A DNA stretch of 30,784 nucleotides from a bacterium UBP15_UBA6099 (GTDB lineage: Bacteria; UBP15; UBA6099): positions 9,894 to 40,677 of the forward strand of contig DIWT01000038.1 in NCBI GenBank assembly GCA_002435745.1, read 5' to 3'. Below the pieces are notes generated by a model. It made no database searches, was not told the origin of the DNA, and saw nothing but the letters and a program-made list of their open reading frames with translations. Below are positions 1 through 6,746 of this stretch, in pieces; positions within the stretch are counted from its first letter, which is position 1, and every line of letters starts with the position of its first letter. Both the position numbers and the translations under genes were made by a program.

Positions 1-85
1 AAGTTTTCCCTTAAAATCCCTTTCAAAACTTTTCATGCTAGCGCCGAAAGCGGAGCTGCGCTTCCGCCTTCGGCGCGTGTCATGG
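1..85. repeat. Dispersed repeat family R1, copy A
   Basis: This stretch recurs at 10893-10977 with only scattered substitutions. Both copies run from a TTTTCC-N-TTAAAATCCCTTTC segment through CATGCTAGCGCCGA to a closing TCGGCGCG. Both can fold through the complementary arms GCGCCGA and TCGGCGC, and the bases between the arms vary more than the arms. The element is non-coding and touches the left edge of the window, so its true start may lie outside. A mobile palindromic element (MITE- or REP-like) is the best guess; no transposase lies next to it. Confidence 0.75.
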
Positions 86-217
86 GAAAAGATGTTGGGA
101 AAGGGGTTTTAAAGAGGAATCTTGTTCATAAATGATTTTACATAGGGCGTCGGGAGGGAAGCGCGTTCGCGCCTTCGCTTCGCCGCGCTCATGGGAAAAG
201 ATGTTTGGAAAGGGGCT
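81..217. repeat. Short direct repeat pair near the left edge
   Basis: A block beginning CATGGGAAAAGATGTT and ending in GGAAAGGGG occurs at about 81-108 and again at about 190-217. The pair overlaps the end of repeat R1 and flanks repeat R2, so the first 220 bases look like a composite of repeat modules and not a gene. Confidence 0.65.
121..167. repeat. Dispersed repeat family R2, copy A
   Basis: The segment starting CTTGTTCATAAATGATTTTA and running into GGGCGTCGGG and GAAGCGCG is repeated at 12797-12841 with a few differences, one of them a single-base length change. It lies in the untranslated start of the window. I see no credible gene in 1-312. Confidence 0.65.
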
Positions 218-312
218 TCATGAGAATGCTTTTCAAGAGAATGCCTTTGCAAAGTTGCTATATGGAAGTCGGAGGCGCGGCGGCGGCCGCCGCAAGAGCG
301 GCGTCAGGGGGA

Positions 313-894
313 TTACAGGCTGTCTAAACGGCCAAGCACATCCTTCATTCGGGATTCCTCGTGGAAGCGGGATTGAAGATATCTGAGTTGTTTCGATTTG
401 TCGATGAACTCTTTTTTCGCTCCGGGGAATCCGGTGGTGATGAGGGCGTCTATTTCAGCGGACAGCCAAGTCCAGTTTTTCAGGTTTATGGGGTTAAGCC
501 CGTATTTATCAAGAGTGGAGTTCACAGGGGTTTCGATAGACTTGATCGCCTTCCAAGCCTTGGAGTTGATGTCGAGGAAGGTGGTGTCGTCGTCCATCCA
601 TTCGGAGTTGTCGCGAAGGAGGGCCAGCACGCGCTCGATTTCCGGTTCGAGGGAAGAGTCCAGATCGAGCCGGAGGGTTTCGATCTGAGAGTCGTCAAGC
701 CCGGCGGCGGCGTCCGGGGCTTTGCGGGCTTCTCGGCGCACGTTGCTCATGACGTATTTCTTCATGTTGGCGCTGATGTCGGAGATGAAAGACTCCACCA
801 ACGCCTGAAGGTCGTTTTTGGCGGTCTCGTGTTCCTTGCCGACGACTTCAAGCTGTTCGGCGATTTTTTTGAGGATAATATTTTCGGATTCCAT
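313..894 (-). CDS. Hypothetical protein, mostly helical
   Basis: This frame encodes 193 residues that I do not recognise. The composition is charged and helix-prone, with heptad-like stretches in the first 45 residues and again near the C-terminus. I see no signal peptide or membrane segment, so a cytoplasmic protein is likely. The start ATG has no strong Shine-Dalgarno site. It lies 34 bases after the stop of the tRNA-binding protein gene, which suggests one transcript and possibly coupled translation. A GC-rich hairpin (GCCCC/GGGGC) sits in that gap. An open frame on the opposite strand is present but has poor composition. No function can be assigned. Confidence 0.7.
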   Translation of the reverse strand: MESENIILKKIAEQLEVVGKEHETAKNDLQALVESFISDISANMKKYVMSNVRREARKAPDAAAGLDDSQIETLRLDLDSSLEPEIERVLALLRDNSEWMDDDTTFLDINSKAWKAIKSIETPVNSTLDKYGLNPINLKNWTWLSAEIDALITTGFPGAKKEFIDKSKQLRYLQSRFHEESRMKDVLGRLDSL

Positions 895-928
895 TAAAGC
901 AACCGCGCCCGCCCCTCGGCGGGGCCTT

Positions 929-1267
929 TCACCTGATTCTCGCGCCGTTGTCGATGTCGCTCTCCGGCTTCAAAAGGATTATGCTTTCCGGCGAGTCGGC
1001 GGCGAGAATCATCCCGTGGCTCTCGACTCCCCGGATAAGCGCCTTCTTCAGGTTTGCCAACACGACCGTCTTTTTGCCGGCTAGGGACTCCGGAGCGTAA
1101 GCGGCGCGGATGCCGGCGACGATTTGTCTGACCTCTCCGCCGATGTCTATTTTCATCACGACCAGCTTGTCCGAGCCTTCCACCGCAGCCGCTTCGAGAA
1201 CGGTTCCCGTCCTCAAGTCGAGCCTCGCGAACTCCGATATGTCTACCTGCGTTTCGTCAGCAGCCAT
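929..1267 (-). CDS. Stand-alone tRNA-binding OB-fold protein (Trbp111 / MetRS C-terminal type)
   Basis: The 112-residue product is a single tRNA-binding OB-fold domain of the family found at the C-terminus of many methionyl-tRNA synthetases and as free Trbp111. Visible signatures are DLRTGTVLEA, DKLVVMKIDIG, RQIVAGI, KKTVVLANLK and GVESHGMILAA in the usual order, and the length matches free family members. It probably binds the outer corner of tRNA as a dimer in the cytoplasm; this comes from the family and is not shown here. The start follows a GGGAG site at good spacing. A promoter (1315-1343) and a small GNRA-loop hairpin (1293-1310) lie upstream. It is the first gene of a two-gene unit with the hypothetical gene at 313-894. 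Confidence 0.88.
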   Translation of the reverse strand: MAADETQVDISEFARLDLRTGTVLEAAAVEGSDKLVVMKIDIGGEVRQIVAGIRAAYAPESLAGKKTVVLANLKKALIRGVESHGMILAADSPESIILLKPESDIDNGARIR

Positions 1268-1292
1268 TCCTATGCTCCCGCCTCCCGTCCGT

Positions 1293-1310
1293 GTCGCGCT
1301 TGCGCGCGAC
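1293..1310 (-). promoter_or_regulatory. Small 5' leader hairpin with GNRA loop
   Basis: On the minus strand GTCGCGC-GCAA-GCGCGAC forms a perfect 7-bp stem capped by a GCAA tetraloop. It lies between the predicted transcription start and the Shine-Dalgarno site of the tRNA-binding protein gene. It may stabilise or regulate the mRNA; no function is proven. Confidence 0.45.
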
Positions 1311-1314
1311 TGCT

Positions 1315-1343
1315 AATATAACATACATCCTCCCCGCGCACAA
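1315..1343 (-). promoter_or_regulatory. Predicted sigma-70-type promoter of the tRNA-binding protein gene
   Basis: On the minus strand TTGTGC (-35) is followed after exactly 17 bases by TATATT (-10). The ATG lies about 50 bases downstream of the -10 box, leaving room for the leader hairpin and ribosome site. Confidence 0.5.
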
Positions 1344-1408
1344 TCGCGAGGCGCGCAATAAAGAGAAACAAAGGCGGAAAAGACAAAAAACCGCAGGGAA
1401 ATTTTAAA

Positions 1409-1434
1409 CCCGAATCATGCTGGCGGATTCGGGG
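1409..1434 (-). terminator. Probable terminator after the GH84 gene
   Basis: On the minus strand CCCGAATC and GATTCGGG form an 8-bp stem around a 9-base loop, followed by TTTAAAATTT. It lies about 70 bases past the GH84 stop codon. A second A/T-rich stem (AAAAGAGAA with TTCTCTTTT, about 1438-1469) lies between the stop codon and this hairpin. Confidence 0.55.
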
Positions 1435-1501
1435 TAAAAGAGAAATGCTTTGAGAAGCTTCTCTTTTGGTTTTCTCTATTATCTTTTCAATTTCTATCCT
1501 T

Positions 1502-3355
1502 TCAATTTTCGGGCCGCAACTCTTCTTTCAGTTCTTTGAAGAAGGATTTTAGAGTGTCGCGGGTGATTTCGCCTTTTCTGTTTTCGACGCGGGAGACGGC
1601 GGCGGCGAACTCGTCGTAGTCTTCCTTGGTCATGGAGCCTTTGATTTTTTTGTCCGCGACGTCTATAGCGATAACGCCGGCCTCGCCATAAGCGGCGGCT
1701 TTGCCGAGCCAGCTTTTCAGCTCTTCGAGAAGGAACGGGTTTTTGACTTTTTCCAGAATCGGGCCTTGAACGTCGGCGATGGACTGAAACGTTGTTTTGA
1801 ACTCGTCCTTAACGGGTGACAGGTCGCCGGCGTGGTAGTTGTTCCAAAACTTGCGGATAAGCACTCTTAGGTCCTGAGAGTCGTGGTGGTTGATGAGCGT
1901 GCCCTGATTGAGGACCGCGAAAGGCTTGAAGGCGCTGTAGGCGTCGACGCCGACGGTGTCCACGATTGCTTTTTTCCAAGATTCCTGAGCGTCGTAGGCG
2001 TAGGGGTTCCAAGCGTAGTCGGCGATGGCGGCGAGGTTGACCCAAGAGCTGTACATCCACGGCATGGCGTTGGCGGTTAGGCCGAGGATGGACATGTGGA
2101 GGTCGGAGGCGCGCCGTTGGAACGGGCCGAGGGAGATGGGGCCTTTTATCGCCATGAATGTGTCCACCACCGGCACATTGTCTCCCAGAAGCGGTTTTCG
2201 GTTTATGTATCCGGCGACGAAATCGGCGTCCGTTTTATTTACCGACCAACTGCATATCTCGTTGCCCGTCCATCCGTAGATGATGTCGGGATGAAGGATG
2301 TCGCCGACGGTTCCGCTGTATTCCTCGGTGACGTTTTCATTCCAGTATTCGACGGGGACGAAGCTGAATTTTGCGTCGGGGACGCGCTTGATGACGGATT
2401 CGTACGCGCGGTTGGTGATGTCGGCCTGAGCTTCGCCGATGTTTTTATAACGGGCCTTGTCTTCTTCTTTCGAGAGGGTTTTTCCGGTGTCGTCGAAGGC
2501 GAGGACGAAGCATTTTACGCCGATGTCGGCCACGGCGTGGAACTTGGCGATGAGGTCCTGAAAGTGCTGTTCGGAGGAGTAGGTGATGGAGACGCCGGGG
2601 CTGATTTCCCAGCAGAACTGGATGTTGTTGAGAACGCTGACTTCGTTGAATGCCTGAAAGCGCTTTAGTTCTTTGTCAGTGTAAGGGCTGCGCCAGTCGC
2701 TGCGGTTTTTCGGGTCGTCCTTCGGGGCGTAGAGGAAGATGTTCATTTTCTGGTCGCCCATCCAGTCGAGGGTGCGCAGAGTGTCGGCGGGGGCCCACGG
2801 AGCGCCGTAGTATCCTTCAAGGACGCCGCGGACTTCGAGGACGGGATAGTCGAAGATGATAGTCTGGTCGATGCGGCGGCCGTCATATTTGGCGATGAGT
2901 TTCTTGATTGTTTTGACGGCGTAGAACCTGCCCCGGCTGTGGTCGGAGAAGATGGAGGCGAGGACGGAGCCGTCGCCGGAGGCTTCGATTCTGAGGGCGT
3001 ATGATTCGATGTTGGAGGCGAGGACGGAGCGGTCGCATTTGAGTTTTTCACAGTCGGCGTCTGCGAACGCGGACGCGGGCGCGAAAGCGATTTTGAGCGC
3101 TCCGGGGACGGAGGCGGTTTTATCAAGGAAATCTTTTCCGAAGGCGTCCTTGAGGGCGCGGTCGAGAGGCGCGTCCGCAGACGGCGCGGCTCCGGATAGC
3201 GCGAACGACGAAACGGGAACCGGTTTTCCGAGCATGGCGGAGATATGCGGTTCCGGGATAATGTCGAGGAAGTTGAATCCCATGAGGTCGGCGCGGGCGG
3301 CGGAGGCCGCGAGCAGGAGCGCGCATACGGCGAACAAAGCGGCTGATTTTTTCAT
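1502..3355 (-). CDS. Exported GH84 beta-N-acetylglucosaminidase (hyaluronidase / O-GlcNAcase family)
   Basis: The 617-residue product removes terminal beta-linked N-acetylglucosamine by substrate-assisted catalysis, judged from its family. Residues 1-22 form a signal peptide ending at an Ala-Arg-Ala site. Residues about 30-170 are the N-terminal domain common to this family, and the barrel starts at RGVLEGYYG (176-184). The diagnostic YAPKDDP lies at 209-215, and the catalytic Asp pair is FDD at 287-289. The last ~130 residues look helical. The start chosen has AAAGGAG six bases before ATG; the open frame extends about 120 codons further upstream, but that part is Arg-rich, overlaps palindromic DNA and would bury the signal peptide. 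Substrates could be host glycans or amino-sugar polymers; the sequence does not say which. It is a single-gene unit with a terminator downstream. Confidence 0.88.
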   Translation of the reverse strand: MKKSAALFAVCALLLAASAARADLMGFNFLDIIPEPHISAMLGKPVPVSSFALSGAAPSADAPLDRALKDAFGKDFLDKTASVPGALKIAFAPASAFADADCEKLKCDRSVLASNIESYALRIEASGDGSVLASIFSDHSRGRFYAVKTIKKLIAKYDGRRIDQTIIFDYPVLEVRGVLEGYYGAPWAPADTLRTLDWMGDQKMNIFLYAPKDDPKNRSDWRSPYTDKELKRFQAFNEVSVLNNIQFCWEISPGVSITYSSEQHFQDLIAKFHAVADIGVKCFVLAFDDTGKTLSKEEDKARYKNIGEAQADITNRAYESVIKRVPDAKFSFVPVEYWNENVTEEYSGTVGDILHPDIIYGWTGNEICSWSVNKTDADFVAGYINRKPLLGDNVPVVDTFMAIKGPISLGPFQRRASDLHMSILGLTANAMPWMYSSWVNLAAIADYAWNPYAYDAQESWKKAIVDTVGVDAYSAFKPFAVLNQGTLINHHDSQDLRVLIRKFWNNYHAGDLSPVKDEFKTTFQSIADVQGPILEKVKNPFLLEELKSWLGKAAAYGEAGVIAIDVADKKIKGSMTKEDYDEFAAAVSRVENRKGEITRDTLKSFFKELKEELRPEN

Positions 3356-3513
3356 GTTGTCTCCTTTGCGGGCGGCGTTTTCTGTTCCGAGCGTCGAAAC
3401 CGCGCGAAACCTAGCGCCGCCGCACGCGAACATTCTACTTAAAAAACGCTTAAAGGTGAAGATTATGCTAACGCTTAATGCGAATGCTTGAATTGTTTCA
3501 TTCGCAAGTTTGC

Positions 3514-3547
3514 GGGATAACCGTTTTTTGCAAAAACCGGTTTTCCC
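3514..3547. repeat. Imperfect palindrome
   Basis: GGGATAACCG and CGGTTTTCCC flank a TTTTTTGCAAAAA core and can pair with few mismatches over about 30 bases. A related CCGGTTTTTTGC/GCAAAAAAACGG hairpin follows rdgB at 17571-17600, so this may be a repeated motif of the genome. Confidence 0.5.
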
Positions 3548-3689
3548 GTGCCCCTTTCGAAAAAAACCTTGGCGCGCCGATTTTGCGGAACTTGGTTCTA
3601 AGTAAAATCGGCTCTTTTTCACTGGCGGAAGAAAACCAAATCCTTCGTCAGGATTAGGATGAAACGCGGACCGCAAAGCGCGTTTTGCT

Positions 3690-3753
3690 GTAGGGGCGGG
3701 GTTGCCCCGCCCCAAATTGTCTCAGGTATAGGGCGCGGAAACCGCGCCCCTAC
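3690..3753. repeat. Double-hairpin palindromic element bounded by GTAGGGGCG and CGCCCCTAC
   Basis: The element opens with GTAGGGGCG and closes with CGCCCCTAC. Inside are two perfect stems: GGGGCGGGG/CCCCGCCCC with a 3-base loop (3693-3713) and GGGCGCGG/CCGCGCCC with an AAA loop (3731-3749). A related single hairpin starting GTAGGGGCG lies at 11116-11140. This is the structure of a REP-like intergenic element. Confidence 0.7.
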
Positions 3754-3880
3754 TGAACAAGAAAAAGAGCGGCGCTCAAAAACTCGTTTGTGATCGAGAA
3801 GCAGTTCGCCGTTATGAAAACCGCCTTGGTTCGCTGGGGCCATCGGCGAATCCGTCCATGTTATTCCTGATGCGAGGAAG

Positions 3881-4888
3881 TCAGTTCGGATGGCGGAAGA
3901 GGAGCCAGATGAAGAAGGGGCCGCCGAGCATGGCGGTGATGACGCCGATGGGAATCTCGAAAGGGGATATAGCGGTGCGCGCGAAGGTGTCGCACAGTAC
4001 GAGGAAGATGCCGCCGCCGAGGATGCATGCGGGGGCGAGGTCGAAGTGGTCGGGACCGACTATGAGGCGCATTATGTGGGGAATCATCAGGCCGACGAAT
4101 CCGATCGGGCCGCAGATGGCGACCACTCCGCCGGTGGCCAGCGAGACGGCGAAGAAGATGGAGGCGCGCGAACGGTCGACGTCCACGCCCCGGCCCCGTG
4201 CTATCTCGTCTCCGGCGGTGAGCAGGTTCATCTCGCTGCGGCGCAGGAATATCGCCGCGCAGCCGACGGAGGACAGGACGGCTGCCTGCGCCACCTGTTT
4301 GTAGCCGACGATCGACAGGCTCCCCATCATCCAGCGGACCATGGAGAAGGAATGCGCGTAGTCGGCAAAGAATTGAATGAACATGATGAGAGCGGAGAAG
4401 AAGAAGCTGACGGCGACGCCGGTAAGCAGCATGGTGGCCATAGTGAAGCCTTTTTTAGCGCGGGCGATGCCGTAAACGAGGAAGATGGAGGCGAGAGCGC
4501 CGCCGAAGGCGAAGAGTTGCGTGACGGAAAGGCCGGGGATGGAGAATGCGAGGCCGAGCTTGATGGCGAGCACCGCGCCGAATGCCGCGCCGCCGGACAC
4601 GCCGAGGGTGAACGGGGAGGCCAGCGGGTTGCGGAACACCGCCTGAAAGGACAGGCCGCAGAGGGCGAGCGTGGCTCCGGCGATGAACGAGAGGATAACG
4701 CGCGGCGCGCGCACCTGCCAGAATATCCTCTCGGCGGCTGTTGCCGGCTCTGAGTTGAATACGCCCGCGATGTCGGAGAATGTCACGTTCGAGCTGCCGA
4801 TGAGCGGCGCGATGACGGCGACGACCGCCGCGAGCAGCATCAGCAATGCGAACGCCCGCGTCGCGGGCTTGCGCGTCCGGGAGGTCAT
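3881..4888 (-). CDS. btuC: Cobalamin ABC transporter permease (BtuC / FecCD family)
   Basis: The 335-residue polytopic membrane protein has the size and hydrophobic pattern of the BtuC/FecCD family, about ten helices. Family hallmarks include PRVILSFIAGATLALCGLSFQ, a GVSGGAAFGA-type turn, and FVGLMIPHIMR, the loop that meets the ATPase. It would form the inner-membrane channel moving cobalamin into the cytoplasm. Its ATG overlaps the stop of the ATPase gene by four bases (ATGA), with GGAGGAGC as ribosome site, so translation is coupled. It is the last gene of the riboswitch-controlled operon. Sequence alone cannot separate B12 from siderophore permeases; the riboswitch and BtuB/BtuF genes make B12 by far the more likely substrate. 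Confidence 0.9.
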   Translation of the reverse strand: MTSRTRKPATRAFALLMLLAAVVAVIAPLIGSSNVTFSDIAGVFNSEPATAAERIFWQVRAPRVILSFIAGATLALCGLSFQAVFRNPLASPFTLGVSGGAAFGAVLAIKLGLAFSIPGLSVTQLFAFGGALASIFLVYGIARAKKGFTMATMLLTGVAVSFFFSALIMFIQFFADYAHSFSMVRWMMGSLSIVGYKQVAQAAVLSSVGCAAIFLRRSEMNLLTAGDEIARGRGVDVDRSRASIFFAVSLATGGVVAICGPIGFVGLMIPHIMRLIVGPDHFDLAPACILGGGIFLVLCDTFARTAISPFEIPIGVITAMLGGPFFIWLLFRHPN

Positions 4889-5679
4889 CGGCTCCTCCTC
4901 GGGAAAGCGAACACGCCTTCGCCGTCGCCGCGCGCGTAGTCGAACTCGGTGTCAAAAAGCTCTTCGAGGCATGGTTTCCGCATAAGCCCGTCCGGAGGGC
5001 CGTCGTAAACCGCCGCGCCTTTTTTTATCGCCACTATCCTGTCGCTGAACCGCGCTGCGAAATTGATGTCGTGGGTGACGGCCACGACTGCGGTTCCGCG
5101 CTCCCGGTGGAGGGATTGAAGGATGCGCTGAATGTCGCGCTGATGTTTTGGGTCAAGGTAGGTGGTCGGCTCGTCGAGGAGCAGCACGCTCGGTTCCTGA
5201 GCGAGGGCGGCGGCGATGAATATTTTCTGGCGCTCTCCGCCGCTCATCATATCCACGCGGCGGTCGGCGAAATCGGCCATGCCGACGCCGTCTAGGATTT
5301 CGAGGGCGCAAGCGGCCTCCCGGTCGTCCGGGCGCACCAGCGGGTTCATCCTCGGATATCTGCCCATCAGCACGAACTGGAGGGCGGTGAACGGAAGATA
5401 GACCGGGCTGCTCTGGGGGACGTAGCCGACGCCGGCGGCGATCTCCCTCTGGCGCAGCGTCGTGACGCATTTGCCGTAAAGCAACACAGTTCCCTTGGGC
5501 GGCGGGATGACCCTGACCAGATGGCGCAGCAGGGTGGATTTTCCGGCTCCGTTGGGCCCGACCACGGCGATGAACTCGCCGGGCCTCGCGTCCATGCTCA
5601 CCGAGTCGAGGACGCGTTTGCCGCCGATCTCGTAGCTGAGGGAGCGGACGGAATATATGGGGCAGTTTTCAACGGGCAT
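4885..5679 (-). CDS. btuD: Cobalamin ABC transporter ATP-binding protein (BtuD / FecE family)
   Basis: This cytoplasmic ATPase powers import through the BtuC-like permease. From the chosen ATG it has 264 residues with all nucleotide-binding motifs: Walker A GPNGAGKST, Q-loop in YVPQSS, signature MSGGERQK, Walker B VLLLDEPTTYLDP and the switch histidine in VTHD. The ATG at 5679 has GGTGG upstream; a TTG two codons earlier (5685) is also possible. The gene overlaps the end of btuF by 11 bases and the start of the permease gene by four, which indicates tight coupling. The motifs are intact, so it should be active. The family also serves iron-siderophore uptake; the riboswitch decides the assignment. 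Confidence 0.9.
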   Translation of the reverse strand: MPVENCPIYSVRSLSYEIGGKRVLDSVSMDARPGEFIAVVGPNGAGKSTLLRHLVRVIPPPKGTVLLYGKCVTTLRQREIAAGVGYVPQSSPVYLPFTALQFVLMGRYPRMNPLVRPDDREAACALEILDGVGMADFADRRVDMMSGGERQKIFIAAALAQEPSVLLLDEPTTYLDPKHQRDIQRILQSLHRERGTAVVAVTHDINFAARFSDRIVAIKKGAAVYDGPPDGLMRKPCLEELFDTEFDYARGDGEGVFAFPRRSR

Positions 5680-6628
5680 CTTCAACCACCCGCCTGAATT
5701 TGTCGATCAGTAGAACCAGCCTCGGCCCGGGCCGCGCCACGTAGTCTTCCGTCCATATATGGATGCGGTTGTTTTTCACCGCGTCGACGTCTCCCAGCGC
5801 CTTCCAGTCGGAAACGATGCGCCGAATGTCCGACTCGGAAAGGTTTTCGCCGAGCCGGGTCTCGATTATCGCGTCGGGGTTGCGGGAGATGATTTCTTCG
5901 AGCGAGGGTTGCGGGTAGTAGATAGTGGAATCGTCGAAAATGTTTTTGCCGCCGGAAGCGTCGACAAGCTCTGTGAAGTAGGAGCCTTTGCCCGCGACGT
6001 ACAGGCCCTGAAGGGAGCCGGGGGAGCGGTCGACGACGATCATGACGGACACCGGTGGACCGGAGGCGGACGCGGCGCGGGCGTCTTCGAGGGCGGAGGT
6101 CATTTTGTCGGCCAGAGCGGCTGCCTCTTCCGTCCTTCCGACCGCCGCGCCTATCGATATAACAGAGGCGACCACATCGTTGAAAGTGTCATTGGGCGTG
6201 ATGAGCGTTCGGTATCCCATCCTGTCCAACTCTTTAGCGATGTCGGATGTCGCGGGAGTGAGAATCACAAGGTCGGGATTGAGGCTGATCAGCGCCTCAA
6301 AGTTAAGGTCGTAGAGACCGCCGACGCGGGGCTTTGCCGCCGCCGCTGGCGGGTAGTTGCAGTAGTTGGTGACGCCGGCGACCTCGGAATCAAGTCCGAG
6401 CGCGAACAGAATTTCAGTCGCGCCGGGGGAAAGGGAAACGATGCGGGAGGGGAGGTTGGTGTCGCGCGCGGCGGGGTCGGGTTTGGGCGCGCGGGAGCAT
6501 GAAGCGGAAAACGCGGCGAGGGCGCACAACGCGATAAGCGCCGCCAAAGCCCGACCGGGGTTAAACCGGATTTGCCGATTGTGCCGGCGAACCGGGGAGG
6601 TTATCATGTGCGATGTCCGATTGCGCAT
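5669..6628 (-). CDS. btuF: Periplasmic cobalamin-binding lipoprotein (BtuF-like)
   Basis: The product captures cobalamin in the periplasm and delivers it to the BtuC/BtuD-like pair. After an Arg-rich N-terminus, a hydrophobic stretch ends in FSASC, a probable lipoprotein cleavage site. The mature part opens with PSRIVSLSPGATEILFALGL and VAGVTNYCNYP, typical of BtuF/FhuD-type class III binding proteins. It continues with NFEALISLNPDLVIL, a long central helix and EEIISRNPDAIIE. The start is uncertain: ATG at 6628 (used, 319 residues), ATG at 6607, or ATG at 6754, which overlaps the upstream stop but would read through a strong hairpin at 6706-6729. None has a strong ribosome site. It overlaps the ATPase gene by 11 bases. 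Confidence 0.88.
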   Translation of the reverse strand: MRNRTSHMITSPVRRHNRQIRFNPGRALAALIALCALAAFSASCSRAPKPDPAARDTNLPSRIVSLSPGATEILFALGLDSEVAGVTNYCNYPPAAAAKPRVGGLYDLNFEALISLNPDLVILTPATSDIAKELDRMGYRTLITPNDTFNDVVASVISIGAAVGRTEEAAALADKMTSALEDARAASASGPPVSVMIVVDRSPGSLQGLYVAGKGSYFTELVDASGGKNIFDDSTIYYPQPSLEEIISRNPDAIIETRLGENLSESDIRRIVSDWKALGDVDAVKNNRIHIWTEDYVARPGPRLVLLIDKFRRVVEDAR

Positions 6629-6705
6629 TTCCAAATTATAGTTCCGCTTAAAAGATTTTTTCCATGAGCCGGCAGGGAAACCGTTAATTTGCAAGAAACA
6701 GATAT

Positions 6706-6729
6706 CCCCGCGCCCCAGAGGGCGCGGGG
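6706..6729 (-). promoter_or_regulatory. Strong GC hairpin between the propeller lipoprotein gene and btuF
   Basis: CCCCGCGCCC and GGGCGCGGGG form a perfect 10-bp stem with a 4-base loop, just after the stop of the propeller gene. On the minus strand it is followed by a loosely U-rich ATATCTGTTTCTT. It could slow RNA decay from the 3' end or act as a partial terminator, lowering expression of the inner-membrane genes relative to the outer-membrane ones. Both roles are inference. Confidence 0.55.
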
Positions 6730-6746
6730 TGGTTTGAAAATTCAGG

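Larger units (their letters stand above)
3356..3880. other. 525-base intergenic region rich in palindromes
   Basis: No credible gene is visible here. The region holds the 5' leader of the GH84 gene and the 3' end of the B12 operon. It contains an imperfect palindrome at 3514-3547, an arm pair CCGATTTT/AAAATCGG around 3577-3612, and the double hairpin at 3690-3753. No U-rich terminator that clearly closes the B12 operon was found, though the palindromes could serve. Confidence 0.6.

Noticed and set aside
3356..3715. N-terminal extension of the GH84 frame
   Set aside because: The extension is low-complexity and basic, crosses palindromic intergenic DNA and precedes a perfect signal peptide with its own Shine-Dalgarno site.
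3890..4753. Long open frame on the plus strand opposite the permease gene
   Set aside because: It is the antisense shadow of a GC-rich membrane protein gene, with repetitive Glu/Asp/Gly composition and no ribosome site.
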